NCBI GenBank assembly: GCA_026122225.1
Contig: JANEZZ010000739.1
Span: 1,674,001 to 1,738,000 of the forward strand
Direction: 5' to 3'
From: Heloderma charlesbogerti
Taxonomy: Eukaryota; Chordata; Lepidosauria; Squamata; Helodermatidae
Length of the DNA stretch: 64,000 nucleotides
Position numbers and translations under genes: made by a program. Below, piece after piece: positions 11,330 to 20,674 of this stretch (position 1 is the first letter of the stretch; each line of letters starts with the position of its first letter). Under the pieces are notes generated by a model. The model ran no database searches. It saw only the letters and a program-made list of their open reading frames with translations, and was not told where the DNA came from.

Positions 11330-11457
11330 CCTTCTGATTTGAAATCTTCCCTTCTGGGAAGGGGAGCAAAATCATAACAGCAAAATGGCTCCCCTTCCTT
11401 CTTTTTCCTGATGTAACCAGGATTGCAATTGTCATTACACACAGAAATGGGCAGCAC
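11330..11457 (-). pseudogene. V2R pseudogene P1: cysteine-rich-domain exon (exon 5)
   Basis: In a working V2R this exon encodes the cysteine-rich linker that couples the ligand-binding clam-shell to the seven-TM domain. Seen on the minus strand: the VLPISVCNDNCNPGY and RKKKEGEPFCCYD segments, closely similar to exon 5 of the intact gene at 45.95-46.07 kb. It has one extra base (128 against 127 bp) shortly after the CCYD codons, so the frame is lost across the last two conserved cysteines. The acceptor dinucleotide at 11458-11459 reads CT instead of AG on the coding strand. The donor GTAGGA is intact. No exons 1-4 or 6 of this unit were found. The sequence beyond 11.8 kb jumps to repeats and then to a V2R 5'-flank block, suggesting that exons 1-4 were deleted. 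Confidence 0.9.
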
Positions 11458-11815
11458 AGAAACATGAGTGGAGAATAGTTAGGACTGAGAAAAAGATGTT
11501 TTGATAGTTGTGGTTTCAGTTGGAGGTGTAAAGAAACATGGTGTTCTAAATGGGGTAGATTTGCTTGATTGATTGATAATGCTTTTTATACTGCTAGAAA
11601 TTATAGAATCCCTAAGCAGAAGATATAACAGAGTATTAAAATCACTGCAAAATACAGAATTAATAAACAATTATGGGACAAACACAAAAACAAGCAAATA
11701 AAAATAAACAATAAAATGGAACAGGGTCAAGATTATCTATTGCAAGACAGGGAAGGAATGGGTAAACATTTTTAGGAGACTCAGAGGGTGTGCACCAGTA
11801 TTAAGAAGGCCCACT
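11458..11815 (-). repeat. V2R intron-4 block, paralogue of 46073-46400
   Basis: Non-coding. It matches the sequence upstream of exon 5 in the intact gene (GGTTAGGACT, AAAGAAACATGGTGTT, TCTAAGCAG). Similarity fades at about 11.8 kb, where interspersed repeats begin. Confidence 0.7.
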
Positions 11816-11821
11816 ATGGAG

Positions 11822-12010
11822 TTGATGAACATAAGAAGAGCCATGCTGGATCAGACCACAGGTCCATCTAGTCCAGGTTCTGTTCACACAGTGACCAATC
11901 AGCTGCTCATGGGAAACCCACAAGTTGGACATGAGTGCAACAGCACTTTCCCACCATGTTCCCCAGCAACTGGGGTACCTAGGCATACTGCCTCTGAAGC
12001 TCGAGGTAGC
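11822..12010 (+). mobile_element. CR1/L3-type LINE 3' fragment
   Basis: Reads AACATAAGAAGAGCCATGCT then GGATCAGACC..GGTCCATCTAGTCCAG, a widespread sauropsid non-LTR 3' repeat. No coding remains. The exact subfamily is uncertain. Confidence 0.5.
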
Positions 12011-12013
12011 ATA

Positions 12014-13728
12014 TTGGATTCATATAGAATCATAAAATAGTAGGGTTGGAAGGGACCTATAAGACCATCGAATCCAAGTCAAAGCATCCCTGACAAGTGG
12101 CTGTCCAGCTTCATCTTCAATGCCTCCAGTGTGGGAGAGCCCACCACCTCTCTAGGTAATTGGTTCCATTATTGTATTGCTCTAACAGTTAGGAAGTTTT
12201 TCCTGATGTTCAGCTGGAATCTGGCTTCCTGTAACTTGAGCCTATTATTCCATGTCCTGCGCTCTGAGATCATCGAGAAGAGATCCTGGCCTTCCTCTCT
12301 GTGACAACCTTTCAAGTACTTGAAGAGAGCTATCCTATCTCCCCTCATTCTTCTCTTCTCAAGGCTAAATGTGCCCAGTTCTTTCAGTCTCTCCTCATAG
12401 GGCTTTGTTTCCAGTCCCCTGATCATCTTCGTTGCCCTCTACTGAACCCTCTCCAGTTTGTCTGCTGCATCCCTCTTAAAGTGTGGTGCCCAGAACTGGA
12501 CACAGTACACCTAGGGGTGGACGAAAGTCACTTACCTTTTCTCACAGCTTGTTCGCGGTGGGGGGGAGCGCTTCGCTGCTCCCCTCGCAAAGTTCAGGCC
12601 GGGGGGGGAAGGCTTCCCGCCTCGCCCGGCCGAAATTCAGGCCGGGGGGGGAGGCTTCCCGCCTCGCCCGGCCGAAATTCAGGCCGGGGAGGAGGCTTGC
12701 CGCCTCGCCCGGCCGCGAACGCAAAAGTTAAAAAAAACAACAAAAACGCCCCCTGATAGGCTACGTGACGATTCACGTAGCCTATCACGGCTAGTTTTGC
12801 AAAGTCAGCTGTGATAGGCTACGTGAATCGTCACGTAGCCTATCACGGGTGACTTAAAAAAAAAAAAAAAAAAGCGCGTACGCGAATGGCGTCCCCCATA
12901 GGGAGCCGCCATTCGCATTCCTTATTTAGTGGCTGTAGTCTACGTAAATGTTTACGTAGTCTACGGCAAAAATAAGGGCAACGCAAATAGCGTTGCCCTT
13001 ATTTTCGCCGTAGTCTACGTAAACATTTACGTAGACTACAGCGACCAAATAAGGAACGGGAATGGCGGCTCCCTATGGGGGCCGCCATTATCCGTACACA
13101 CTTTTTTTTTTTTTTAAGTCACCCGTGATAGGCTACGTGACGATTCACGTAGCCTATCATGGCTGACTTTGCAAAACTAGCCGTGATAGGCTACGTGAAT
13201 CGTCACGTAGCCTATCAGGGGACTTTTTTTTTCTTTATTTTATTGCAATGGCGGGGGCGGCAGCCGGTCGAAAGACTGGCTGCTGCTCCCACCCCGCTCG
13301 AACACCCGACGAACCGCCAGCCGGACCCGCCGCCGGGAGGGACATTGAGGGAAGGTAAGTCCCGTCCCGGGGGTGTGTGCGGGGTGCGGGGGGGTGCGGA
13401 GGATTTCTCTCCGAAACGTGTTCGGGGGGCCGAACACGTTGGCGCTTGGCCCCCCGAAGTTTCAGGGAGAAATTCTCCGCCATCCCTAAGTACACCAGAT
13501 GAAGCCTAACCAGTGCTGAGTAGAGGGGAACTAGTACATCATGGGATTTGGAGGCTATACTTCTATTAATGCAGCCCAAAATAGGTTTTGCCTTTTTTTC
13601 AGCCACATCACATTGTTGGCTCATATTCACCTTGTGATCTTCAACAATTCCAAGATCCTTCTCACTTGTAGTATTGTTGAGCCCAGTATCCCCCATACTT
13701 GGTAGTAATGCACCAAACAATAACCAAA
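12014..13728 (-). mobile_element. CR1 LINE 3' fragment, split by hAT copy 3
   Basis: On the minus strand it encodes the end of CR1 ORF2 (GLETKPYEERLKELGTFSL, KGCHREEGQDL, NIRKNFLTVRAI). The typical 3' tail (TAGAATCATAAAATAGTAGG on the plus strand) lies at the left. The remainder of the coding region resumes after 13496. It is very similar to the open CR1 at 14.2-16.4 kb but truncated upstream and interrupted by the hAT element. Confidence 0.85.
12512..13488. mobile_element. hAT-like palindromic MITE, copy 3 (best-preserved, B-A orientation)
   Basis: 977 bp with a perfect target duplication AGTACACC at 12504-12511 and 13489-13496. The left end TAGGGGTGGACGAAAG is followed by CACTTACC (a splice donor on the minus strand), then about three tandem copies of a GC-rich unit of about 42 bp (12589-12716). 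The interior 12749-13221 is an inverted repeat centred near 12985. It contains hairpins of the ATAGGCTACGTGA / TCACGTAGCCTAT type (e.g. 12754-12787) and GTCTACGTAAA hairpins. The right 'A' end is itself a GC-rich imperfect palindrome ending in CCGCCATCCCTA. No protein is encoded. Confidence 0.95.
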
Positions 13729-14190
13729 AATGGAGCAATCCTTTGGAAAAGCAATAGCAGTAGTAGTTGCGGATTTCTCGGGTTACTTGGAATAGTTTAT
13801 CTCTTGTAGAAATCCCAGTACAGCCCTGCAGTGTAGACATTCCTTAAAATTATCAGCATTTGAAATTATCAGCACATGTCATATACAAGGTTTTCCAAGA
13901 TTATTCTTTTTGAGGCATCTAGATAACCCTCAGGGATTAGTTAGGAGGACAGTTAGAGACATGCTGATAATTATGGAGGAGAAAACCCGCTTTCCACATG
14001 CCACCATCGTTGTGGCACCAAAGATAACGAAACACAGAAGCATCAACAAGTGGCAGGTGACCAGGTCCGTCCAGCCTCTCTTTGCTCAGAGCGATAGGCA
14101 CCAGCTTCCTGCTCAGATTAGTTTGGTGCTCCAGACACAGATAAAATTACGTGTGTCATTTTGTATACCCACTTGTTTGACTGCAGGCTC
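13729..14190 (-). repeat. V2R 5'-flank block (paralogue of 56400-56960)
   Basis: Non-coding. ATGGAGCAATCCTTTG, CCTGCAGTGTAGACAT and ACATGCTGATAATTA match the sequence upstream of exon 1 of the intact V2R (56.44-56.73 kb), and the last motif also occurs at 36.37 kb. It shows that a V2R transcription unit once began just to its left, where only the P1 exon 5 relic remains. Confidence 0.75.
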
Positions 14191-16296
14191 ACATCCGAGT
14201 GTAGTCAAATGCGTACCCTGGATTTTAGGAAAGCTGATTTTCATAAACTCAGATCAATGATCAGTAAGGTACCATGGCAAGTGATGCTAGTGAGAAAAGG
14301 AGTCCAAGATGGGTGGGAGCTTTTAAAAAAGGAAATTCTCAAGGAACAATCACAAGCAATTCCAACAAGAAGAAAAGGTGGAAGACAACAGAAGAAGCCA
14401 ATGTGGCTTCACAAAAAGCTTAGGGATGACCTGAAAACAAAAAAGGACACATATAGGAAGTGGAAAGAAGGCCAAGTAACAAAGGAAGAGTACAGGCAGA
14501 TAGCACAGAATTGCAGGGATGGCGTCAGGAAGGCTAAAGCTGAGAACGAGCTGAGGTTAGCAAGGGATGTTAAAAACAACAAAAAGGCTTTCTTCAGCTA
14601 CGTGCATAGTAAAAGGCAGAGGAAAGAAATGGTGGTTCAGCTATTAAATAAGGATGGCAAAATGATAACAGATGACAAAGAAAAGGCAGAGGTGCTCAAT
14701 TCCTACTTTGGCTCAGTCTTCTCCCAAAAGAGGGTCTATGTCCCCCCTGGCAAAGGCGAAGTACAGGCTGAAGGGGCAGGATTGCAGCTTGAGATCGACA
14801 GGCATATGGTCAAGGAACACCTCATTACTTTGAATGAGTTCAAATCTCCAGGGCCAGATGAACTGCACCCTAGAGTCATAAAGGAACTGGCAGAAGAACT
14901 CTCAGAACCGCTGTCTATTCTCTTTGAGAAATCATGGAGGACGGGTGAAGTGCCAGATGACTGGAGGAGGGCTAACATTGTCCCTATCTTCAAAAAGGGT
15001 AAAAAGGAGGAACCTGGGAACTACAGACCAGTCAGTCTGACATCAATCCCTGGGAAAATTCTGGAGCAGATCATAAAGCAATCCATCTGGAAGCACCTTG
15101 ACAACAATGCCGTGATTACTCGAAGCCAACATGGATTTGTCAAAAACAAGTCCTGCCAGACAAATCTGATCTCATTTTTTGATCAAGTAACCTCCCTTGT
15201 AGACTGTGGGAATGCTGTAGACATCATATACCTCGACTTCAGCAAAGCTTTCGACAGAGTGCCCCATGATATCCTGATGAGCAAACTAGCTCAAAGTGGG
15301 CTGGATGAAACAATGGTCCGGTGGATCCACAGTTGGCTACAGAATCATACTCAAAGAGTGCTTATCAGTGGGACCTTCTCAAACTGGGGAGAGGTAACGA
15401 GTGGGGTACCGCAGGGCTCGGCCCTGGGCACAGTGCTCTTCAACATTTTTATTAATGATTTGGAGGAGGAGGTGCAGGGAATGCTGATCAAATTTGCAGA
15501 TGACACCAAATTGGGCGGGATAGCTAATACTTTGGAAGACAGAAACAAAATTCAAAGTGATCTGGATAGACTGGAGCGCTGGGCAGAAAACAACAGAATG
15601 ACATTTAATAGGGACAAATGCCAAGTTCTGCACCTAGGAAAAAGAAACCAAATGCACAGTTACAAGATGGGGGATACATGGCTCAACCACACTACAAGCA
15701 AGAAGGATCTTGGAATTGTTGTTGATCACAAGCTGAATATGAGCCAACAGTGTGATGTGGCTGCAAAAAAGGCAAATGCTATTTTGGGCTGCATTAATAG
15801 AAGCATCACTTCCAAATCCCGGGAAGTACTTGTTCCCCTCTACTCAGCACTGGTTAGGCCTCATCTGGAGTACTGTGTCCAGTTCTGGGCACCACACTTG
15901 AAGAAGGATGCAGACAAACTGGAGAGGGTTCAGAGGAGGGCAACAAAGATGACCAGGGGACTGGAAACAAAGCCCTATGAAGAGAGACTGAAAGAACTGG
16001 GCATGTTTAGCCTTGAGAAGAGAAGACTGAGGGGAGATATGATAGCGCTCTTCAAGTACTTGAAAGGTTGTCACAGAGAAGAAGGCCAGGATCTCTTCTT
16101 GATCATCCCAGAGTGCAGGACACGGAATAATGGGCTCAAGTTACAGGAAGCCAGATTCCGGCTGAACATCAGGAAAAACGTCCTGACTGTAAGAGCAATA
16201 CGACAATGGAACCAATTGCCTGGGGAGGTGGTGGGCTCTCCCACACTGGAGGCCTTCAAGACGAGGCTGGACAGCCATTTGTCAGGGATGCTCTGA
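14161..16296 (+). CDS. CR1 ORF2 reverse transcriptase (711 codons, endonuclease missing)
   Basis: Would encode the RT part of CR1 ORF2, which copies CR1 RNA into target DNA. The frame is open over its whole length. Motifs in order: linker with AIPTRRKGGRQQKKPMW (about residues 70-85), FKKGKKEEPGNYRPVSL (RT finger), QHGFVKNKSCQTNLI, IYLDFSKAFDRVPHDIL (first catalytic Asp), SGVPQGSALGTVLFNIFIND, LIKFADDTKLGG (catalytic DD), HLEYCVQFWAPH and a C-terminal QWNQLPGEVVGSPTLEAF. In SGVPQGSALGTVLF two usually conserved positions (V, P) are A and T. The first ~15-20 residues probably derive from flanking DNA, so the annotated Met is not a native start. Truncation makes it a dead-on-arrival copy, but the clean frame indicates youth. 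Confidence 0.85.
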   Translation: MYTHLFDCRLTSECSQMRTLDFRKADFHKLRSMISKVPWQVMLVRKGVQDGWELLKKEILKEQSQAIPTRRKGGRQQKKPMWLHKKLRDDLKTKKDTYRKWKEGQVTKEEYRQIAQNCRDGVRKAKAENELRLARDVKNNKKAFFSYVHSKRQRKEMVVQLLNKDGKMITDDKEKAEVLNSYFGSVFSQKRVYVPPGKGEVQAEGAGLQLEIDRHMVKEHLITLNEFKSPGPDELHPRVIKELAEELSEPLSILFEKSWRTGEVPDDWRRANIVPIFKKGKKEEPGNYRPVSLTSIPGKILEQIIKQSIWKHLDNNAVITRSQHGFVKNKSCQTNLISFFDQVTSLVDCGNAVDIIYLDFSKAFDRVPHDILMSKLAQSGLDETMVRWIHSWLQNHTQRVLISGTFSNWGEVTSGVPQGSALGTVLFNIFINDLEEEVQGMLIKFADDTKLGGIANTLEDRNKIQSDLDRLERWAENNRMTFNRDKCQVLHLGKRNQMHSYKMGDTWLNHTTSKKDLGIVVDHKLNMSQQCDVAAKKANAILGCINRSITSKSREVLVPLYSALVRPHLEYCVQFWAPHLKKDADKLERVQRRATKMTRGLETKPYEERLKELGMFSLEKRRLRGDMIALFKYLKGCHREEGQDLFLIIPECRTRNNGLKLQEARFRLNIRKNVLTVRAIRQWNQLPGEVVGSPTLEAFKTRLDSHLSGML

Positions 16297-16378
16297 CTTG
16301 GATTCCTGCATTGAGCAGGGGGTTGGACTCGATGGCCTTGTAGGCCCCTTCCAACCCTACTATTCTATGAATCTATGA
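14191..16378 (+). mobile_element. CR1 LINE, 5'-truncated, with open RT frame
   Basis: A non-LTR retrotransposon of the CR1 clade. It lacks the upstream endonuclease region and begins near 14190 in the linker before RT. The 3' end carries GGTTGGACTCGATGGCC and TTCCAACCCTACTATTCTAT, then short ATGAATCT repeats, as is standard for CR1. It is inserted into the duplicated V2R 5'-flank block, which resumes at about 16379 (GTGAACTGTGTATGCTACTG, compare GCAGAACTGTGTGCGCTG near 56.96 kb). Confidence 0.93.
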
Positions 16379-17667
16379 ATCTTGGTGAACTGTGTATGCT
16401 ACTGTGAAATAGTCCACAGTTTTATTAACCTCAGCCCATCTTAAACAACTCTTTAAACCATTCTAGGCCAGTGAGGAGGAGAGCCAGATCATGGATTCCC
16501 TCTGCCTGGGTAGATTTGCCTGCATGTCCCCCTGTAAAATGGCCCCAAGGCTCTGTAATGGCCCCAGGCCTGTAACCAAGTCCCCAGGAGTTTTAGAGGG
16601 GCCTAGAGATCCATAATGCCTTCTGCCTTGGTTCATTATTAGTGCAGTTCTCTTGCTAGTGGGCCTCTTGGCTGATAAGATGAATCAATGGTTGATATTG
16701 TCACCTCAAAACATTCCATGCTAATGAACTCTGAACTGTTGCTCTTACCAGGGCCTAGGATGCACCTGAGAAGAGAGGCTGTGTTCGTGCTAAGCTACAG
16801 GTGTCTGTGCTGAGAAAGTTCTCATTGTTTTCCTTCTGAACAAGCACTGTTAGTCTCTGCTGGGAACATTGCAGATGAATGCTAATTCACTCTTGCTGCT
16901 GTCATGCTGCCTCACTGCTAACATGTATGGTATAAAACCCATCTTACCCCCTGGCTCTGGGTTCAGATAAACTGTCTGATCCAACCATTGGGTATGCCTG
17001 TGTGCTGTAAGTACTCAATAAAGTCTTCTTCTAAGTGAACCTGGATCCTGCTTATCACTTCCGCGGCACCTCCAAACCTTAGCAGCCCACGGACAGGGCA
17101 TACAGGCTCTCGGCTAAGTCCTGAGCTGAGTATTCTGGGCAGGTCTGCCCTTTCAATGCATGTGGGGAGTGTGATACCCAGGCAGCAGCTGCCCAGATCA
17201 CTGCCACCTATGCAACATCCAGTTTCACCTGGAGGAGATCAGAGACCTCCTTGCTTGATCTGTAACCTGACCTGTTGGCATTTGGGCTGCACCTCCCTCA
17301 GGTGTGAATCCTGACTGGCTCCTCTTCCATAGCTCGCCCACCCACCCTAAGGCAAGACCAGCTCAGCTTGGCACCTGTCTGTCCAACCTGTTATGATGTG
17401 TGCATAATTACATATATGCATGCACACTGTATACATGCCAACTGAACACACATAAGCAGAATCTTTTGACATGGTACTCTGTGTGTGGATGAAAACCAAA
17501 AACTAAGGGAGTGAGAGACCAACAGACAAGGTCCTTGAAAGCAATTACCTGTATAATAAAGAATTAAAGTGAATTCGAATCATACTCAAGGGGAACTGGA
17601 ATCAAACATTCCAAAGACATTAAAATTCTGATAGTTAGAAGAGGACAAGCATTTAATCATCAGCCTT
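16379..17667 (-). repeat. V2R 5'-flank block, paralogue of 2105-2935 and 57000-57815, with LTR inside
   Basis: Non-coding. CAGTGAGGAGGAGAGCC, CATGGATTCCCT, ATGCATGTGGGGAGTGTGATA and TGTGCATAATTACATATATGC correspond to landmarks in the other two copies, with clearly lower identity than between those two. A solo LTR and a hAT element were inserted into this copy. Confidence 0.75.
16554..17104 (+). mobile_element. Solo LTR of an endogenous retrovirus-like element
   Basis: 551 bp starting TGTAATGG and ending GCATACA (TG..CA), flanked by a perfect 5-bp duplication GGCTC at 16549-16553 and 17105-17109. A TATAAAA box lies at 16931 and an AATAAA polyadenylation signal at 17017, in the order and spacing of a U3-R-U5 LTR. 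The empty site is visible in the paralogous blocks near 2.22 and 57.13 kb, which lack these 551 bases. No internal or coding viral sequence remains, so it is the product of LTR-LTR recombination. Confidence 0.85.
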
Positions 17668-17675
17668 ATAGCTAG

Positions 17676-18415
17676 TAGGGATGTACGAAAGTCACTAACC
17701 TTTCCACGGATTATGTTGATGGTGTGGGGGGGAGGCGTTCCATCTCTCCCCCCAGAATCCTCGACAGGGGGGGAGGTGATCCGTTCCTCCCCCCCGGAAT
17801 CCTCCACAGCCGGCTGTGCTCCGTGGCAGCTCCGCCGAGCAGCCAGCCAGGCCCAGCCAGGCCAGAGCCTTCTGCAGCCAGATTTCAGGCCATGGAGGGC
17901 TCTGGGGAAAAAACACAAAAACTCGTGTACGCAAATGGCAAATGGCAAATGTATGTAAATCTTTACGTAGGCTAAAACGGCGAATCAAAAAGGGACGCAA
18001 AAAGCACCCGCTACGCTATTTGTGCTCCCCTTTATTTTCGCCATCATAGTCTACATAATTATTTACATAGACTAAGACGGCCAAAAATAAGGAACGCAAA
18101 TGGCAGCGGCTGTAGCTGCTGCCATTTGCATATGCATTTTTTTTAAAAATCCAGCCATGATAGGTTTGAAGAAGACCAACCGCCACCGCCATGAAGACTA
18201 TGAAGAAGACCAGCTGCCGCTGTCATGAAGACCAGCTGCTGCCGCCGCCGAAGCTGCTGCCGGAGCCGCCGCTGCCCTGAAGGTCCACCCCAGGTAAGTC
18301 TCATCCTGGGGGGGATCCGTGGGGGGGCAGGCCGTTCTGCCACGGAGTTTGGGGGGCCGAATGCACTGGCATTTGGCTTCACCGTGATCCATGGCGGAAT
18401 TCTCTGACATCCCTA
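17676..18415. mobile_element. hAT-like palindromic MITE, copy 4 (B-A orientation)
   Basis: 740 bp with a perfect target duplication ATAGCTAG (17668-17675 and 18416-18423). Ends are TAGGGATGTACGAAAG and CTGACATCCCTA. The hairpin interior is shorter and more decayed than in copy 3. Trinucleotide-rich (GCC/GAA) sequence at 18170-18290 replaces part of the A side. Confidence 0.93.
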
Positions 18416-18423
18416 ATAGCTAG

Positions 18424-18448
18424 ATACATTGAGGTACATCGACAAGTA

Positions 18449-18481
<33 letters not shown>

Positions 18482-18945
18482 CTGTGCATGCATGAGTGTG
18501 TGCATGAGTGCGTGTGTGTGTGTGTTACAATGCTGGCAGCTGCCTGAGATAGCCGATTTTGGGTGTCATGAAAGGGCAGCAAAGTGTGAGATTTTTACTA
18601 CACAGGAGGAGTCAACGTGGTTGCGGGATTTTATTGCCTGGTTTGACTAGGGTGGGTTTGGGCAACAATTTGTTGCTCCACCTAAGGCAGCAAAATGCCT
18701 GGGGCTAGCCCCAGTGTCTGACTTAGAAGAGGGGTGGGGGTTGGGAGTTGCACTTCGAAGAGAATTGAATGTTAACAGTTTAAATTTAAGCACTACTTGG
18801 CATTTAAATGGAGTTAATTAATCCCCCCAAATTAGGAGTAGTGTCACCCTCAATTTCCTACAAACAAATAAACACACAATTCACTATTTTTTCCTCTGCC
18901 AGACAGCTCACCCCCCCATCTCTTTGTCTCTTTCTTTCATGATCA
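18424..18945. repeat. Duplicated block paralogous to 3200-3730, with (TG)n at 18453-18525
   Basis: Non-coding. It contains a TG microsatellite and matches 3.2-3.73 kb (GGGGCTAGCCCCAGTGTCTGACTTAGAAGAGG; TTTAAATTTAAGCACT). The open frames over the TG tract are spurious. Confidence 0.7.
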
Positions 18946-19260
18946 GCACCTAAATGACAAGTGTCTTCAAATACTGGAAGGGTTGCCATGCTGAAGGTTA
19001 AGAAGACTTGGTCTCTGTTGTTCCAGATTAGAGCCAGTGGGTGGAGTAGGGGAGTAGATTTCAGTTGAACTTTAGGAGAACTTCCTAACAGTCAGAAATA
19101 TTTGACAGTGGTACAGATTGACTCAAGAGGTGGTGGGCTCTCCTGCACCACAGAGTTTTAAGCAGATGCTGGATGGCCTTTTGTTAGAGATGCTGTAGGG
19201 CCCAACTAAATGTTCTGCTAATCTTGCATAGTAGAGCTAGGCGTGACTGGCTTGCTTACT
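18946..19260 (+). mobile_element. Old CR1 LINE 3' fragment
   Basis: Reads like the end of CR1 ORF2 and its 3' region (AAGTGTCTTCAAATACTGGA, GTGGTGGGCTCTCCTGCACC, AAGCAGATGCTGGATGGCC). Many substitutions; no frame remains. Confidence 0.6.
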
Positions 19261-19389
19261 TGAGTTAGAGATGTTGTAGTTGCATCCTACATTAAACACA
19301 CAGTTGGACTTCCTGTCTTCAAAGGTCCTTTCCAAAGCTTTAATTCTATGATATTCTGAAGTATGCACTTGCAAGGCTGGAACTTCAAA

Positions 19390-19831
19390 TTTGGGAGGTA
19401 TGAGAAATTGGTTTCAGCTCATTTTTGATCAGGATTTACCCAGTTTGCGACTTCGGGATCAAGCATGGACTCAGATGCAATCTGTGGTCAAAGTCCACAC
19501 ACTTGCGAGCTTACAAAGTGATTCACAGAAGAAGAAAGACGTGTTTGACAGCATGCGTACATTCGAAAAATCCACATGGAAAATGTACACTGTTGAAAAA
19601 TGCACACATATACACTTTAATCAGTGGGAGAAGAAGACATACATTTCAAAGACACACAGAACTGATGCACACATTTGGAAAAATATGCACAAAAATGAGC
19701 ATGGATTTTCACATGAAAAACAAACAAAAACAAAGCTCACAATCTGATATTGTCTCGAGTCAGAACAAGCTTCGAGGTGGAATTCAGAGAACTTCAGCAA
19801 GCTGAAGTTTTTTCCGATTTACACATCCCTA
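19390..19831. mobile_element. AT-rich hAT-type MITE (different family)
   Basis: The right end CCGATTTACACATCCCTA and an interior rich in CACACATTT/AAAATGCACAC resemble squamate TAGGGATGTGTAAATC-type hAT MITEs. The left end is not clean and no target duplication was verified. The two overlapping open frames inside are low complexity and have no recognisable domain. A short A-end-like fragment of the palindromic family (GGCAGAATTCTCTGACATCCCTA without its interior) follows at about 19883-19906. Confidence 0.45.
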
Positions 19832-19909
19832 TTTCAAACACAACATTCTCCCTTAGGTATAGAAAAAGGCAAGCCTGGAGTCCATGGCAGAATTCTCTGA
19901 CATCCCTAT

Positions 19910-20149
19910 GAGAGACAGATGTATTCTAGGGAGACAGTGAAGGCCTTGAAACATCACAATAACATGGTTCAAAGATCTGACCCTTATTAGACAGCTCTGC
20001 CCACGTACATCTTCTATATTTATTATTTATTATATTCATGTCCTGGTTTTCTTCTATGGAGCTCAAGGTGGCCTACAGGGTTCTCCCATCCCCATCTTAC
20101 CTTCACAATGGCCCTGTGAGGTAGGTTAGGCCAAGAAAGCTGACCAACC
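19910..20149. other. Non-coding, unnamed interspersed repeat
   Basis: 20040-20140 resembles a common squamate repeat (GCTCAAGGTGGCCTACA, CCCTGTGAGGTAGGTTAGGC) that I cannot assign to a family. No gene seen. Confidence 0.4.
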
Positions 20150-20590
20150 TAGGCATGGACAAATCAGTCAAATTTGATACTGCTTGGGTTTTTTCAATTT
20201 TTCTGCATTAAGCCTGTTTCATCACATTTCCACACAAAATTTCATATGTACTTCCATGCACATTTATCTCAATGTGTTCATCCTTATATCTTTTCCAAAT
20301 GCATGCAAGTTTGTATACACTTTTCTTAGTATACACACTTTTTACAAAGTGATTTCCCCTAATATAATGTATATTTGGGCACACTTTCCCCTGCTGTACT
20401 CATTTTGCTCTCTTTCCCCATATTATACACAGTCTTGCATGCATCTTTGTTTTGGGGATTGTGCCACAAAATTCGGAAAAGTGTGAATATCACTGTATTG
20501 ACGTGTTCTGGTTCCTGAATAGGTTTGGGAAGTGCAAATTTGGGAGATGCTCATTAAAATGCAAAACCAACAAATTTCTCACCTATCCCT
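20150..20590. mobile_element. AT-rich MITE-like sequence
   Basis: Starts TAGGCATGGACAAATC and ends near CAAATTTCTCACCTATCCC, approximately inverted. The interior is AT-rich with CACATTT motifs like the element at 19.4 kb. No matching target duplication was found. Confidence 0.4.
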
Positions 20591-20674
20591 TGAACAGCAC
20601 AAGGTCATCCAGTAAGCAAAATTGCTGAGGGGAGACTCCTCAGACCTAGTCTGACACTCCAATCCAGGAGTGGG

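Noticed and set aside
12749..13221. Regularly spaced ~34-40-bp palindromic repeats that look like a CRISPR array
   Set aside because: The host is a vertebrate, the repeats lie inside elements with TIRs and 8-bp target duplications, and the spacers are themselves repeated from copy to copy.
19391..19805. Two overlapping frames of 118 and 126 codons
   Set aside because: They lie within an AT-rich MITE-like sequence and show no domain.
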